From assembly GCF_014596915.1 (NCBI RefSeq), contig NZ_JACVWU010000025.1:1-64000 (forward strand): 64,000 nt of DNA, in the 5' to 3' direction. Made by a program: the position numbers and the translations under genes. A model generated the notes under the pieces. The model ran no database searches. It was given only the letters and a program-made list of their open reading frames with translations, and was not told where the DNA came from. Numbering within the stretch: position 1 is the first letter of the stretch; every line of letters starts with the position of its first letter. Positions 31,649-39,394 of this stretch are shown here, piece after piece. Source of the DNA: Streptomyces sp. TRM68416 (GTDB taxonomy: Bacteria > Actinomycetota > Actinomycetes > Streptomycetales > Streptomycetaceae).

Positions 31649-32509
31649 ATGCTCAGGCTGGGCAGGCGTGAGTTCGACACGCACGAGCCGGTGATCATGG
31701 CGATCGTGAACCGGACCCCGGACTCCTTCTACGACCAGGGAGCGACCTTCCGGGACGAGCCCGCCCTCGCGCGCGTGGAGCAGGCGGTGGCGGAGGGAGC
31801 GGCCGTCGTCGACATCGGCGGGGTCAAGGCCGGGCCCGGCGAGGAGGTGACCGCCGAGGAGGAGGCGCGGCGGACGGTCGGGTTCGTGGCGGAGGTGCGG
31901 CGGCGGTTCCCCGACGTCGTGATCAGCGTGGACACGTGGCGGGCCGAGGTCGGCGAGGCGGTCTGCGAGGCCGGTGCGGATGTGCTGAACGACGCGTGGG
32001 GCGGGGTGGATCCGCGGCTCGCGGAGGTCGCCGCGCGGTACGGGGCCGGGCTGGTGTGTACGCATGCGGGGGGTGCGGAGCCTCGTACGCGGCCGCATCG
32101 GGTGACGTACGACGACGTCATGGCGGACATTCTGCGGGTGACGTTGGGGCTGGCCGAGCGGGCGGTGGCGTTGGGGGTGCCGCGGGAGTCGGTGATGATC
32201 GATCCCGGGCATGACTTCGGGAAGAACACGCGGCACAGTCTGGAGGCGACTCGGCGGTTGGGGGAGATGGTCGACACGGGGTGGCCGGTGCTGGTGTCGC
32301 TGTCCAACAAGGACTTTGTCGGGGAGACGTTGGACAAGCCGGTGAAGGAGCGGGTGGTGGGGACGCTGGCCACGACTGCGGTGTCGGCGTGGTTGGGGGC
32401 GCAGGTGTATCGGGTGCACGAGGTTGCGGAGACGCGGCAGGTGCTGGAGATGGTGGCGTCGATCGCGGGGCATCGTGCGCCTGCGGTGGCCCGGCGGGGG
32501 CTGGCGTAG
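31649..32509 (+). CDS. Dihydropteroate synthase-like protein (FolP2 type)
   Basis: A 286-residue TIM-barrel protein of the dihydropteroate synthase family. MAIVNRTPDSFYD fits the pterin-site motif, DVLNDAWGG and MIDPGHDFGKNT follow, and HRVHEV-like residues are near the end. The loop that normally reads GGESTRPGA is replaced by GGVKAGPGEEV, as in mycobacterial FolP2, which does not make dihydropteroate. It is therefore probably not the folate enzyme. The neighbourhood (LOG gene, tag, DivIVA-like) equals Rv1205-Rv1210, but the usual gpgS-like gene between is missing here. Confidence 0.87.
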   Translation: MLRLGRREFDTHEPVIMAIVNRTPDSFYDQGATFRDEPALARVEQAVAEGAAVVDIGGVKAGPGEEVTAEEEARRTVGFVAEVRRRFPDVVISVDTWRAEVGEAVCEAGADVLNDAWGGVDPRLAEVAARYGAGLVCTHAGGAEPRTRPHRVTYDDVMADILRVTLGLAERAVALGVPRESVMIDPGHDFGKNTRHSLEATRRLGEMVDTGWPVLVSLSNKDFVGETLDKPVKERVVGTLATTAVSAWLGAQVYRVHEVAETRQVLEMVASIAGHRAPAVARRGLA

Positions 32510-32546
32510 GGCCCTTTCGCCCCCGCCGCCCCTACCCGTCCCGTCC

Positions 32547-32565
32547 CTGGGGGCTGCGCCCCCAG
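32547..32565 (+). terminator. Terminator-like hairpin of dispersed repeat B
   Basis: An 8-bp stem CTGGGGGC / GCCCCCAG with a 3-nt loop, 37 nt after the folP2-like stop codon. It begins a sequence that continues with CAGACCCCCGCTTCGG, a string common in Streptomyces intergenic DNA. Confidence 0.75.
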
Positions 32566-32587
32566 ACCCCCGCTTCGGCCTGAACGG

Positions 32588-32682
32588 CCTCGTCCTCAAA
32601 CGCCGGACGGGCTGGATGCACCGACCGGCGCCGACAAGGGCACCCTGGGCTGCCGCCTCGTCCTCAAGCGCCGGACGGGCTG
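32588..32682 (+). repeat. Dispersed repeat B, two copies of a 27-bp unit
   Basis: CCTCGTCCTCAAACGCCGGA followed by CGGGCTG occurs at 32588-32614 and, with A to G at one base, at 32656-32682. Both lie between convergent genes (stops at 32509 and 32696). The same string is familiar from many Streptomyces 3' flanks. Confidence 0.8.
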
Positions 32683-32695
32683 TGGTTGGCCGGGG

Positions 32696-33454
32696 TTACC
32701 TGCCCGCCTCCTTCGAGACCAGTGCTACCGCCTCGTCGACGTCGTCTGTTACGTGGAACAGGAGGAGGTCCTTCTCCGAGGCCTTGCCCTGGGCTACGAG
32801 GGTGTTGCGGAGCCAGTCGACCAGGCCGCCCCAGTAGTCGCTGCCGAAGAGGACGATGGGGAAGCGGGTGACTTTCTGGGTCTGGACCAGGGTGAGGGCC
32901 TCGAAGAGTTCGTCGAGGGTGCCCAGGCCGCCGGGCAGGACGACGAAGCCCTGGGCGTACTTCACGAACATCATCTTGCGGACGAAGAAGTAGCGGAAGT
33001 TCAGCCCGATGTCGACGTAGGGGTTGAGGCCCTGTTCGAAGGGGAGCTCGATGCCGAGGCCGACCGAGATGCCGTTGGCCTCGCAGGCGCCCTTGTTGGC
33101 GGCTTCCATGGCGCCGGGCCCGCCGCCCGTGATCACCGCGAAGCCGGCTTCGACCAGCCCCCGGCCGAGCCGCACGCCCGCCTCGTACTCCGGTGAGCCC
33201 GCCGGAGTACGCGCCGAGCCGAACACGCTGATGGCGGGCGGGAGTTCGGCGAGCGTGCCGAAGCCCTCGATGAACTCCGACTGGATGCGCAGGACCCGCC
33301 ACGGGTCGGTGTGGACCCAGTCCGTGGGGGCGCGCTCGTCCAGCAGCCGCTGGTCGGTCGTGCTCGCCGTCATCTGGCCCCGCCTGCGGACGACCGGTCC
33401 CAGACGCTGCTCCGACGGTGGCTGCTGCGTCCCCTCGGGGTTGTCGGTAGCCAT
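32696..33454 (-). CDS. LOG family (TIGR00730) Rossmann-fold protein
   Basis: A 252-residue protein of the LOG/lysine-decarboxylase-like family. Motifs: VFGSART, ITGGGPGAMEAANKGA, and PGGLGTLDELFE. LOG proteins release cytokinin bases from their nucleotides (5'-monophosphate phosphoribohydrolase); in bacteria the natural substrate is often a nucleotide. ATG 33454 has GGAGGGAG upstream. Longer family members have an N-terminal extension like this one (first 60 residues). It corresponds to Rv1205, and precedes the dapE region as in M. tuberculosis. Confidence 0.9.
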   Translation of the reverse strand: MATDNPEGTQQPPSEQRLGPVVRRRGQMTASTTDQRLLDERAPTDWVHTDPWRVLRIQSEFIEGFGTLAELPPAISVFGSARTPAGSPEYEAGVRLGRGLVEAGFAVITGGGPGAMEAANKGACEANGISVGLGIELPFEQGLNPYVDIGLNFRYFFVRKMMFVKYAQGFVVLPGGLGTLDELFEALTLVQTQKVTRFPIVLFGSDYWGGLVDWLRNTLVAQGKASEKDLLLFHVTDDVDEAVALVSKEAGR

Positions 33455-33563
33455 GTGCGCTCCCTCCGCTAGCCGTGTTTCCACCTCAGCGTAGATCTAC
33501 GCTGGTTACGGAGGGGGGACCTGGGCATGTCCGCCATGAAGCGCCGTCCCGCAGCTTCGGGGT

Positions 33564-34643
33564 TCAGGCGGTCAGCCAGGCCCGCAGGCGCTCCTCACCG
33601 GCCAGGATCTTCGCCGTGTCCACGCGTTCGTCGCGCTTGTGCGCCAAGTGCGGGTTGCCGGGGCCGTAGTTGACCGCCGGGATGCCGAGGGCCGAGAAGC
33701 GGGACACGTCCGTCCAGCCGTACTTGGGCATCGGGGTGCCGCCGACCGCCTCGATGAAGGCCGCGGCGGCCGGGTGGGAGAGGCCGGGCAGCGCGCCGGG
33801 GCTGTGGTCGTCCACCACGAACTCCTCGACCCCGCAGTCCGCGAAGACCTCGCGGACGTGCGCCAGCGCCTCCTCCTCCGTACGGTCCGGGGCGTAGCGG
33901 AAGTTGACCGCGACGACGCACTCGTCGGGGATGACGTTGCCGGCCACGCCGCCGCCGATGCGGACCGCGTTGAGGCCCTCGCGGTACTCCAGGCCGTCGA
34001 TCACGGGCCAGCGCGGCTCGTACGACGCCAGGCGGGCCAGGATCGGTGCCGCCGCGTGGATCGCGTTGGAGCCCATCCAGCCGCGCGCGGAGTGGGCCCG
34101 CTCGCCCTTGGTCTTCAGCAGGACCCGCAGCGTGCCCTGGCAGCCGCCCTCCACCTGGCCGTCGGACGGTTCCAGCAGCACCGCGAAGTCGCCCTCCAGC
34201 CACTCCGGGCGGGCCTCGGCGACGTGCTTGAGGCCGTTCAGTTCGGCGGCGACCTCTTCGTTGTCGTAGAAGACGAAGGTGAGGTCGCGGTTGGGGGCGG
34301 GGACGGTCGCAGCGATGCGGAGCTGGACCGCGACGCCGGACTTCATGTCGCAGGTGCCGCAGCCCCACAGGACGCCGTGCTCGTCGAGCCGGGAGGGGAC
34401 GTTGTCCGCGATCGGGACGGTGTCGATGTGGCCGGCCAGCACGACCCGCTCCGCACGGCCCAGGTTCGTCCGGGCGACGACGTTGTTGCCGTACCGGTCG
34501 ACCGTCAGGTGCGGCAGGGCGCGCAGGGCGCTCTCGACGGCGTCCGCGAGGGGCTTCTCGGTGCCGCTCTCCGAGGGGAAGTCGACGAGCTGCGCGGTCA
34601 GCCGCGCGGCGTCCAGCGTGAGGTCAAGCGGGGTATCGGCCAT
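33564..34643 (-). CDS. dapE: Succinyl-diaminopimelate desuccinylase
   Basis: A 359-residue M20-family di-zinc hydrolase that frees LL-diaminopimelate from its succinyl form in lysine and peptidoglycan synthesis. Metal-site motifs are LAGHIDTVPI (about 71-80), GCGTCDMKSGVAV (about 95-107), YDNEEVAAE (about 125-133), and the late KYGWTDVSRF. ATG 34643 has a -10-like TAGGGT 7 nt upstream and no ribosome site. It acts with DapC, encoded 2 kb away. It is divergent from the secreted protein gene. Confidence 0.95.
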   Translation of the reverse strand: MADTPLDLTLDAARLTAQLVDFPSESGTEKPLADAVESALRALPHLTVDRYGNNVVARTNLGRAERVVLAGHIDTVPIADNVPSRLDEHGVLWGCGTCDMKSGVAVQLRIAATVPAPNRDLTFVFYDNEEVAAELNGLKHVAEARPEWLEGDFAVLLEPSDGQVEGGCQGTLRVLLKTKGERAHSARGWMGSNAIHAAAPILARLASYEPRWPVIDGLEYREGLNAVRIGGGVAGNVIPDECVVAVNFRYAPDRTEEEALAHVREVFADCGVEEFVVDDHSPGALPGLSHPAAAAFIEAVGGTPMPKYGWTDVSRFSALGIPAVNYGPGNPHLAHKRDERVDTAKILAGEERLRAWLTA

Positions 34644-34650
34644 GGCCCCG

Positions 34651-34656
34651 ACCCTA
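34651..34656 (-). promoter_or_regulatory. Leaderless-type -10 box of dapE
   Basis: TAGGGT lies 7 nt before ATG 34643 on the minus strand and there is no Shine-Dalgarno sequence. Confidence 0.5.
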
Positions 34657-34726
34657 ACGCCCGGCCCCGCCGCCCACCTTCCGCATCGGCCTCCTGCCCG
34701 CGCCTACTCTCCAGTACCTTGTACGC

Positions 34727-35698
34727 GTGCCAGAGCCGTCATCCTCCGTCAAGCGTCGCGGCCGCCTGTTCCGTCTCGGGGCGGCCTTCGTGGTCCTGCT
34801 CGCCCTCGCGGGATACCTCGTGGTGCAGTACGTCGCCGGCGGCAGGGGCGGTCCCGGCTGCCGGGTCGTCTCGGGCGACGGCGACGGGGCGACGTACGAG
34901 TTCACCCCGGAGCAGGCCGTGAACGCGGCGACCATCGCCGCCGTCGGCACCGGGCGGAACCTGCCCAAGCGGGCGGTGACGATCGCGCTCGCCACGGCCC
35001 TGCAGGAATCGACGCTGCGCAACATCGACTACGGCGACCGGGACTCGCTGGGCCTGTTCCAGCAGCGGCCGTCGCAGGGCTGGGGCACGGAGCGGGAGAT
35101 CATGGACCCGTCGTACTCGGCGGGCATGTTCTACGACCATCTCGTCAAGGTTCCCGACTACACCCGCCTTCCGCTGACCGTCGCCGCGCAGCGGGTGCAG
35201 CGCAGTGCCTTCCCGGACGCCTACGCCAAGCACGAGCCGGACGCCGCGCTGCTGGCGGCCGCCCTGACCGGCCGGTCCGCGGCCACGCTGACCTGCGAGG
35301 GACGCCCGGGGGCGGGCACGGCGGCGGGCGCGGAGTCGGTGCGGGCGGCGCTCGTACGGGACTTCGGACGCGATGTGCTGGAGCCGGCCGGCGCGCAGGT
35401 GGGCGAGGCGTCGTCCGCGCCGTCCGCGAGCGCCTCCGACGACGGGGACGAGCAGGTCGTCATGCTGCCGGTGGCCGAGGAGACCGCGGCCGCCGGGCGC
35501 ACGCTGCCGCAGCGCGGCTGGCAACTGGCGCACTGGGCGGTGGCCAACGCCTCCGCGCTGCGGATCGAGCGGGTGTCGTACGCGGGACGCGAGTGGATAG
35601 CCGGGCGCACGGACAACCAGTGGCGCGCGAGCACCTCCAAGGGCGCCGCGGGGGCGGAGAAGGACACCGGATCGGTTCGGATCGTGACCGTGCAGTAG
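34727..35698 (+). CDS. Membrane-anchored secreted protein with lytic-transglycosylase-like motif
   Basis: A 323-residue protein. One N-terminal membrane helix or signal anchor (about 17-37) is followed by an external domain. It contains ATALQESTLRNIDYGDRDSLGLFQQRPSQGWG (about 87-118). The catalytic-type Glu followed by SxGLFQQ resembles goose-type lysozyme and SLT motifs, so cell-wall cleavage is likely. Streptomyces relatives are sometimes labelled heavy-metal transporter, which nothing here supports. GTG 34727 follows TACCTT by 6 nt with no ribosome site. The C-terminal third (about 215-323) carries a Ser/Ala linker and a small second domain. Confidence 0.72.
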   Translation: MPEPSSSVKRRGRLFRLGAAFVVLLALAGYLVVQYVAGGRGGPGCRVVSGDGDGATYEFTPEQAVNAATIAAVGTGRNLPKRAVTIALATALQESTLRNIDYGDRDSLGLFQQRPSQGWGTEREIMDPSYSAGMFYDHLVKVPDYTRLPLTVAAQRVQRSAFPDAYAKHEPDAALLAAALTGRSAATLTCEGRPGAGTAAGAESVRAALVRDFGRDVLEPAGAQVGEASSAPSASASDDGDEQVVMLPVAEETAAAGRTLPQRGWQLAHWAVANASALRIERVSYAGREWIAGRTDNQWRASTSKGAAGAEKDTGSVRIVTVQ

Positions 35699-35832
35699 TG
35701 CGGGCGGTCCCCCGGGAGAATTAGCCGGGGCCGCGGCCGACGGCGGGGTGCGCAGGATTTCGGACGGTCACCCCCGAATCCGCCGAATCCCTTGGGAACA
35801 AAGGGCTGCATGGATTCTGCGGACTTTCCGAC

Positions 35833-35854
35833 CGGGCACTCTTTGCCCGTTTTT
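35833..35854 (+). terminator. Intrinsic terminator or attenuator with T-run
   Basis: CGGGCA (35833-35838) pairs with TGCCCG (35844-35849) around a 5-nt loop, followed directly by TTTTT. A T-run is uncommon in this GC-rich genome. It lies 135 bp after one gene and 155 bp before the next, so it may end the first transcript or attenuate the second. Confidence 0.6.
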
Positions 35855-35866
35855 ATCCACAGCCGA

Positions 35867-35881
35867 TAATGCGACGCATTA
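35867..35881. promoter_or_regulatory. Candidate operator palindrome
   Basis: TAATGC / GCATTA arms around GAC form a perfect 15-bp palindrome, 130 bp upstream of the 36011 gene. The regulator is unknown. Confidence 0.45.
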
Positions 35882-36010
35882 CCAACTCTTTACGTTACTT
35901 CGCCGCAACCTTCGCGGACTTCGAGCGGTAGTCACTGCGTCCGAGGCCGGAGATCAAGTCCGGCCGGACACACCATCGTTCTCACCAGACGAACCCGTCG
36001 AAGGAGCATC

Positions 36011-36463
36011 ATGACCCTCCCCCTGACCCGCCGGATCGCCCGTGCCGCGCTGCTCGTCGCTGCGGGAGCGGCTGCCGGGGTCGGTGCGGCCGGCTCCGCC
36101 AGTGCGGCCCCCGACCTGCCGGCCACCCCGAACCTGGGCGGGCTGACCGCCCTGGACGGGACCAGCGTCGGCAACACGGTCGACGGCGCGGCGCAGAACG
36201 TCACCGGACTCGCGGGCGAGACCGGCAGCAAGGCGGTCGAGAAGTCGGTGCCGGCCGCCGGCAAGACCAGCGGCAAGGCCGTCAAGAAGGCGACCCCCGC
36301 CGCGCAGAAGACCGCGGGCGAGGCGGCCGGGTCGGCCGGTGACATCGTCGGCGACACGGCGACGACCGCGACGAAGGGCGGCCTGCCGACGGAGTCCCTG
36401 ACCAAGGGCGGGCTGCCCGGGGCGGACTCACTGCCGGTGAAGCAGCTTCCGCTGGGCGGCTGA
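36011..36463 (+). CDS. Small secreted Ala/Thr/Gly-rich protein
   Basis: A 150-residue protein. An N-terminal signal peptide (RRIARAALLVAAGAAAGVGAAGSASA, cleavage near residue 33) is followed by a mature part with degenerate Lys/Ala/Gly repeats (KTSGKAVKKATPAAQKTAGEAAGSAG). No cysteine or lipobox is present. It is likely an exported disordered protein. No function can be assigned. It has its own promoter region and is followed by a hairpin terminator. Confidence 0.72.
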   Translation: MTLPLTRRIARAALLVAAGAAAGVGAAGSASAAPDLPATPNLGGLTALDGTSVGNTVDGAAQNVTGLAGETGSKAVEKSVPAAGKTSGKAVKKATPAAQKTAGEAAGSAGDIVGDTATTATKGGLPTESLTKGGLPGADSLPVKQLPLGG

Positions 36464-36496
36464 TCCCTGCGCGTCGCTGCGCGGCTCGAACGGATG

Positions 36497-36533
36497 ACGG
36501 GACCCTGGGTGCATGGTGCCCCCTGGGTCCCGT
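36497..36533 (+). terminator. Terminator after the small secreted protein gene
   Basis: ACGGGACCC pairs with GGGTCCCGT; after one T/T mismatch the stem extends by GGG/CCC. It starts 34 nt after the stop, before the convergent dapC gene. Confidence 0.75.
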
Positions 36534-36634
36534 CGCCGTTTCGTGATCGGTTGCCCGGCGCTGCAGGCTGAGCCCACCCGTTCCGCCCTGCGGAACGATT
36601 GCCCACAGCGGTACCGGTACCGGCAGTACGCCCC

Positions 36635-37777
36635 CTACGCCAGCCTCTCCACCGCAGCCCTCACCCGTTCGTCCGTTGCCGTGAAGGCCACGCGTACGTA
36701 CTTCTCGCCGGCCTCGCCGTAGAAGTCGCCGGGGGCGACCAGGATGCCGAGGGCGGCCAGGTGGGCGACGGTGTCCCAGCAGGACTCGTCGCGGGTGGCC
36801 CAGAGGTAGAGGCTGGCCTCGCTGTGCTCGATACGGAAGCCGTGGCTCAGGAGTGCGGTGCGGAGCGCCTCGCGGCGGGCGGCGTAGCGCTCGCGCTGGA
36901 CGTGGACGTGGTCGTCGTCGCCGAGGGCGGCGATCATGGCCGCCTGGGTCGGGGCCGGGAGCATCATGCCGCCGTGCTTGCGGATCTCCAGCAGCGGGCC
37001 GAGGACCGCCGGGTCGCCCGCCAGGAAGGCGGCGCGGTAGCCGGCCAGGTTGGAGCGCTTGGAGAGGGAGTGGACGGCCACGATGCCGTCGTAGGAGCCG
37101 CCGTTGACGTCCGGGTGCAGGACCGAGACGGGGTCGGCCTCCCAGCCCAGCTCCAGGTAGCACTCGTCGGAGAAGAGCAGGACGCCGTGCTCGCGGGCCC
37201 AGGCCACGATTCGGGTGAGTTCCGCCTTGCTCAGCACCCGGCCCGTGGGGTTCGACGGGGAGTTGAGCCAGAGCAGCTTCAGGCCGTTGGGGTCCAGTTC
37301 GGTCGGGTCGTCGTAGACCTCGTACTCGGCTCGGGCGAGCCGGGCACCCACCTCGTAGGTCGGGTAGGCCTGGCGCGGGTGGGCGACGCGGTCGCCGGGG
37401 CCGAGGCCCAGCTGGGTGGGGAGCCAGGCGACCAGTTCCTTGGAACCGACGATCGGCAGGACGTGCCGGTGGGTCATCCCGCGGGCGCCCAGGCGGCGCT
37501 CCACCCAGCCGGTGATCGCGTCGCGCAGCTCGGGCGTGCCCCAGACGGTCGGGTAGCCCGGGGAGTCCGCCGCGGCGATCAGCGCTTTCTGGATCAGCTC
37601 GGGGACCGGATCGACCGGCGTCCCGACGGACAGGTCGACAATGCCGCCCGGGTGGGCCGCGGCCGTCGCCTTGTAGGGCGCCAGCTTGTCCCAGGGGAAC
37701 ATCGGGAGGCGGTCGCGAAGCGACTCCTTGGAAGGGTGGCGGCGGGCGACGGGAGGGCGGTCGGAGACTGCGGACAC
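36635..37777 (-). CDS. dapC: N-succinyldiaminopimelate aminotransferase
   Basis: A 380-residue class I/II PLP aminotransferase (DapC type) that makes succinyl-diaminopimelate from succinyl-amino-oxopimelate with glutamate. Motifs: VDLSVGTPVDPVP, GYPTVWGTPELR, LNSPSNPTG, SDECYLEL, and SLSKRSNLAGYR with the PLP lysine. GTG 37777 is chosen because family members begin VSAVSDR; here an extra 15-20 residues follow (PPVARRHPSKES) before FPWDKL, an insertion I cannot explain. GTG 37801 is an alternative start. It works with dapE. Confidence 0.9.
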   Translation of the reverse strand: MSAVSDRPPVARRHPSKESLRDRLPMFPWDKLAPYKATAAAHPGGIVDLSVGTPVDPVPELIQKALIAAADSPGYPTVWGTPELRDAITGWVERRLGARGMTHRHVLPIVGSKELVAWLPTQLGLGPGDRVAHPRQAYPTYEVGARLARAEYEVYDDPTELDPNGLKLLWLNSPSNPTGRVLSKAELTRIVAWAREHGVLLFSDECYLELGWEADPVSVLHPDVNGGSYDGIVAVHSLSKRSNLAGYRAAFLAGDPAVLGPLLEIRKHGGMMLPAPTQAAMIAALGDDDHVHVQRERYAARREALRTALLSHGFRIEHSEASLYLWATRDESCWDTVAHLAALGILVAPGDFYGEAGEKYVRVAFTATDERVRAAVERLA

Positions 37778-37826
37778 GGGTTCTGGCTCACTTTCTCGCA
37801 CGTCGGGGAACGTACGTAAGGCAAAC

Positions 37827-37878
37827 GCCTCGGTCCCGTACGGCGACCGGGGTCGGTCGGGCCGTACGGGACCGAGGC
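37827..37878 (-). terminator. Large hairpin between fdxA and dapC
   Basis: A perfect 18-bp inverted repeat (37827-37844 and 37861-37878) with a 16-nt loop, 28 nt after the fdxA stop and upstream of dapC on the same strand. It either ends fdxA transcription or attenuates read-through into dapC. Confidence 0.85.
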
Positions 37879-37906
37879 GGCACAGCTGTGCGGGCCGCTT
37901 GCGTGG

Positions 37907-38227
37907 TTACTCGGCCTGCGGCGGGAGCGCGGCGACGAAGGGGTGGTCGCGCTCGATCAGGCCCAGCTTGCTGGCGCCGCCGGGAGAGCCGAGCTCGTCG
38001 AAGAACTCGACGTTCGCCTTGTAGTAGTCCTTCCACTCCTCCGGCACGTCGTCCTCGTAGAAGATGGCCTCGACCGGGCAGACCGGCTCGCAGGCCCCGC
38101 AGTCGACGCATTCGTCCGGGTGGATGTACAAGGACCGGGAGCCCTCGTAGATGCAGTCGACCGGGCACTCCTCGATGCACGCCTTGTCCTTGACGTCGAC
38201 ACAAGGCTCTGCGATGACGTAGGTCAC
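37907..38227 (-). CDS. fdxA: 7Fe ferredoxin
   Basis: A 106-residue ferredoxin. The first cluster motif is CVDVKDKACIEECPVDCIYEG, where the spacing leaves three ligands for a 3Fe-4S cluster, and the second is CVDCGACEPVCP for 4Fe-4S. The C-terminal 45 residues are the extension of the Azotobacter FdI type. It carries electrons, partner unknown. GTG 38227. Placed before dapC, as fdxC (Rv1177) is before Rv1178. Confidence 0.93.
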   Translation of the reverse strand: MTYVIAEPCVDVKDKACIEECPVDCIYEGSRSLYIHPDECVDCGACEPVCPVEAIFYEDDVPEEWKDYYKANVEFFDELGSPGGASKLGLIERDHPFVAALPPQAE

Positions 38228-38368
38228 GCTGTCGTTCCTCCTCGATAGGGCGCTGGCGGGCCTCCTACAGGCTCCGCCGCCTGGCGCGCGGGAGCGCGGC
38301 GTCGTCGATGCCCGCCCCTAGTATCTCCGTTCTTGGGCATGATCCGAACAGGAGGGGTGAACTGACCT

Positions 38369-39394
38369 GTGGAAATCTCTGCGACGGGGCGCCTTGAGGT
38401 CCGTATCACCGTTGCTGACGTGGGCAAACGGGTCTCGGTGCGGCGGCTGAACGATCCTGCGCCGCCGGGCGAGAAGTTCACCGACACGGTGGGTGTTCTC
38501 GCATCCTGGGACGACGGTGTGCTGCTGATCACACGGAAGAGCGGGGAGACCGTCCGGATTCCGGAATCCTCGCTGGTCGCGGGGAAGGTCGTGCCCGCCG
38601 CTCCGGCCCGTCGGCGCGGGCCCGCCGCCTCCTACCCGGAGCTCGCGCGCGTCGCCGCGCGCGCGTGGCGGCCGGTGGAGAGCGAGCGGCTCGGCGAGTG
38701 GGAGCTGCGGGCCGCGTCCGGGTTCACCCGGCGGGCCAACTCGGTGCTGCCGCTCGGCGACCCGGGCCTGCCGCTGGACGAGGCCCTGACCGTCGTACGC
38801 GGCTGGTACGCCGAACGGGGCCTGCCCGCCTACGTCCAGACCGCGACCGGCGCCGAGGGCACGCAGGAACTCCTCTGCGCGGAGTTGGAGAAGCGCGGCT
38901 GGACGAGCGAGGTGACCGCCGAGCTGTGGACGGGGGCGCTCGCACCGCTCGCCGACCGGGAGGAGCCGGCCGGTGTCGTGCTGTCCCGGTCGGCGGACGA
39001 GGCGTGGCTCGCGCGCTACCAGCGCAAGGGGGTGAGCGAGGTGGCCCTGAAGGTGCTGGGCAGCGGGGCTTCGGTGTGGTTCGCGACCGTTCCCGGTGAG
39101 GGCGAGGGCGCGCCCGCGGCCGTCGGCCGGTGCGTCGTGGACGGGCGGTGGGTGGGCTTCGCCGCCGTGGAGGTGGATCCCGCGCTACGGCGGCGGGGGC
39201 TGGCCACCACCGTGATGGCGGCGCTGGCCCGGCGGGCGCTCGACGAGGGCGCGTCGGCGGCCTGGCTCCAGGTCGAGGCGGACAACGCGGCCGCACGGGC
39301 GCTCTACGCCGGTCTTGGCTTCTCGGCGCACCACGCGTACCAGCACTACCGCGAACCGGGAGCTGCGGCTCCGGCCGGTAACCGATCGCCGTGA
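38369..39394 (+). CDS. GNAT-family acetyltransferase with N-terminal barrel domain
   Basis: A 341-residue protein. Residues 8-75 form a small beta-barrel-like domain (VRITVADVGKRVSVRRL). The rest is two GNAT-type halves; the C-terminal one has the acetyl-CoA motif VDPALRRRGLATTVMAAL (about 270-287) and the DNAAARALYAGLGF motif (about 303-316). The architecture resembles mycobacterial Rv0428c-like acetyltransferases. The substrate is unknown. The stop overlaps the next start as GTGA. Confidence 0.83.
   Translation: MEISATGRLEVRITVADVGKRVSVRRLNDPAPPGEKFTDTVGVLASWDDGVLLITRKSGETVRIPESSLVAGKVVPAAPARRRGPAASYPELARVAARAWRPVESERLGEWELRAASGFTRRANSVLPLGDPGLPLDEALTVVRGWYAERGLPAYVQTATGAEGTQELLCAELEKRGWTSEVTAELWTGALAPLADREEPAGVVLSRSADEAWLARYQRKGVSEVALKVLGSGASVWFATVPGEGEGAPAAVGRCVVDGRWVGFAAVEVDPALRRRGLATTVMAALARRALDEGASAAWLQVEADNAAARALYAGLGFSAHHAYQHYREPGAAAPAGNRSP

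Larger units (their letters stand above)
35699..36010. other. Intergenic region with U-tract terminator and palindrome
   Basis: A 312-bp AT-richer gap. It contains a hairpin with T-run at 35833-35854 and a perfect palindrome TAATGCGACGCATTA at 35867-35881, a possible operator for the downstream secreted-protein gene. ATGACC 36011 has GAAGGAG upstream at 36000. Confidence 0.6.
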
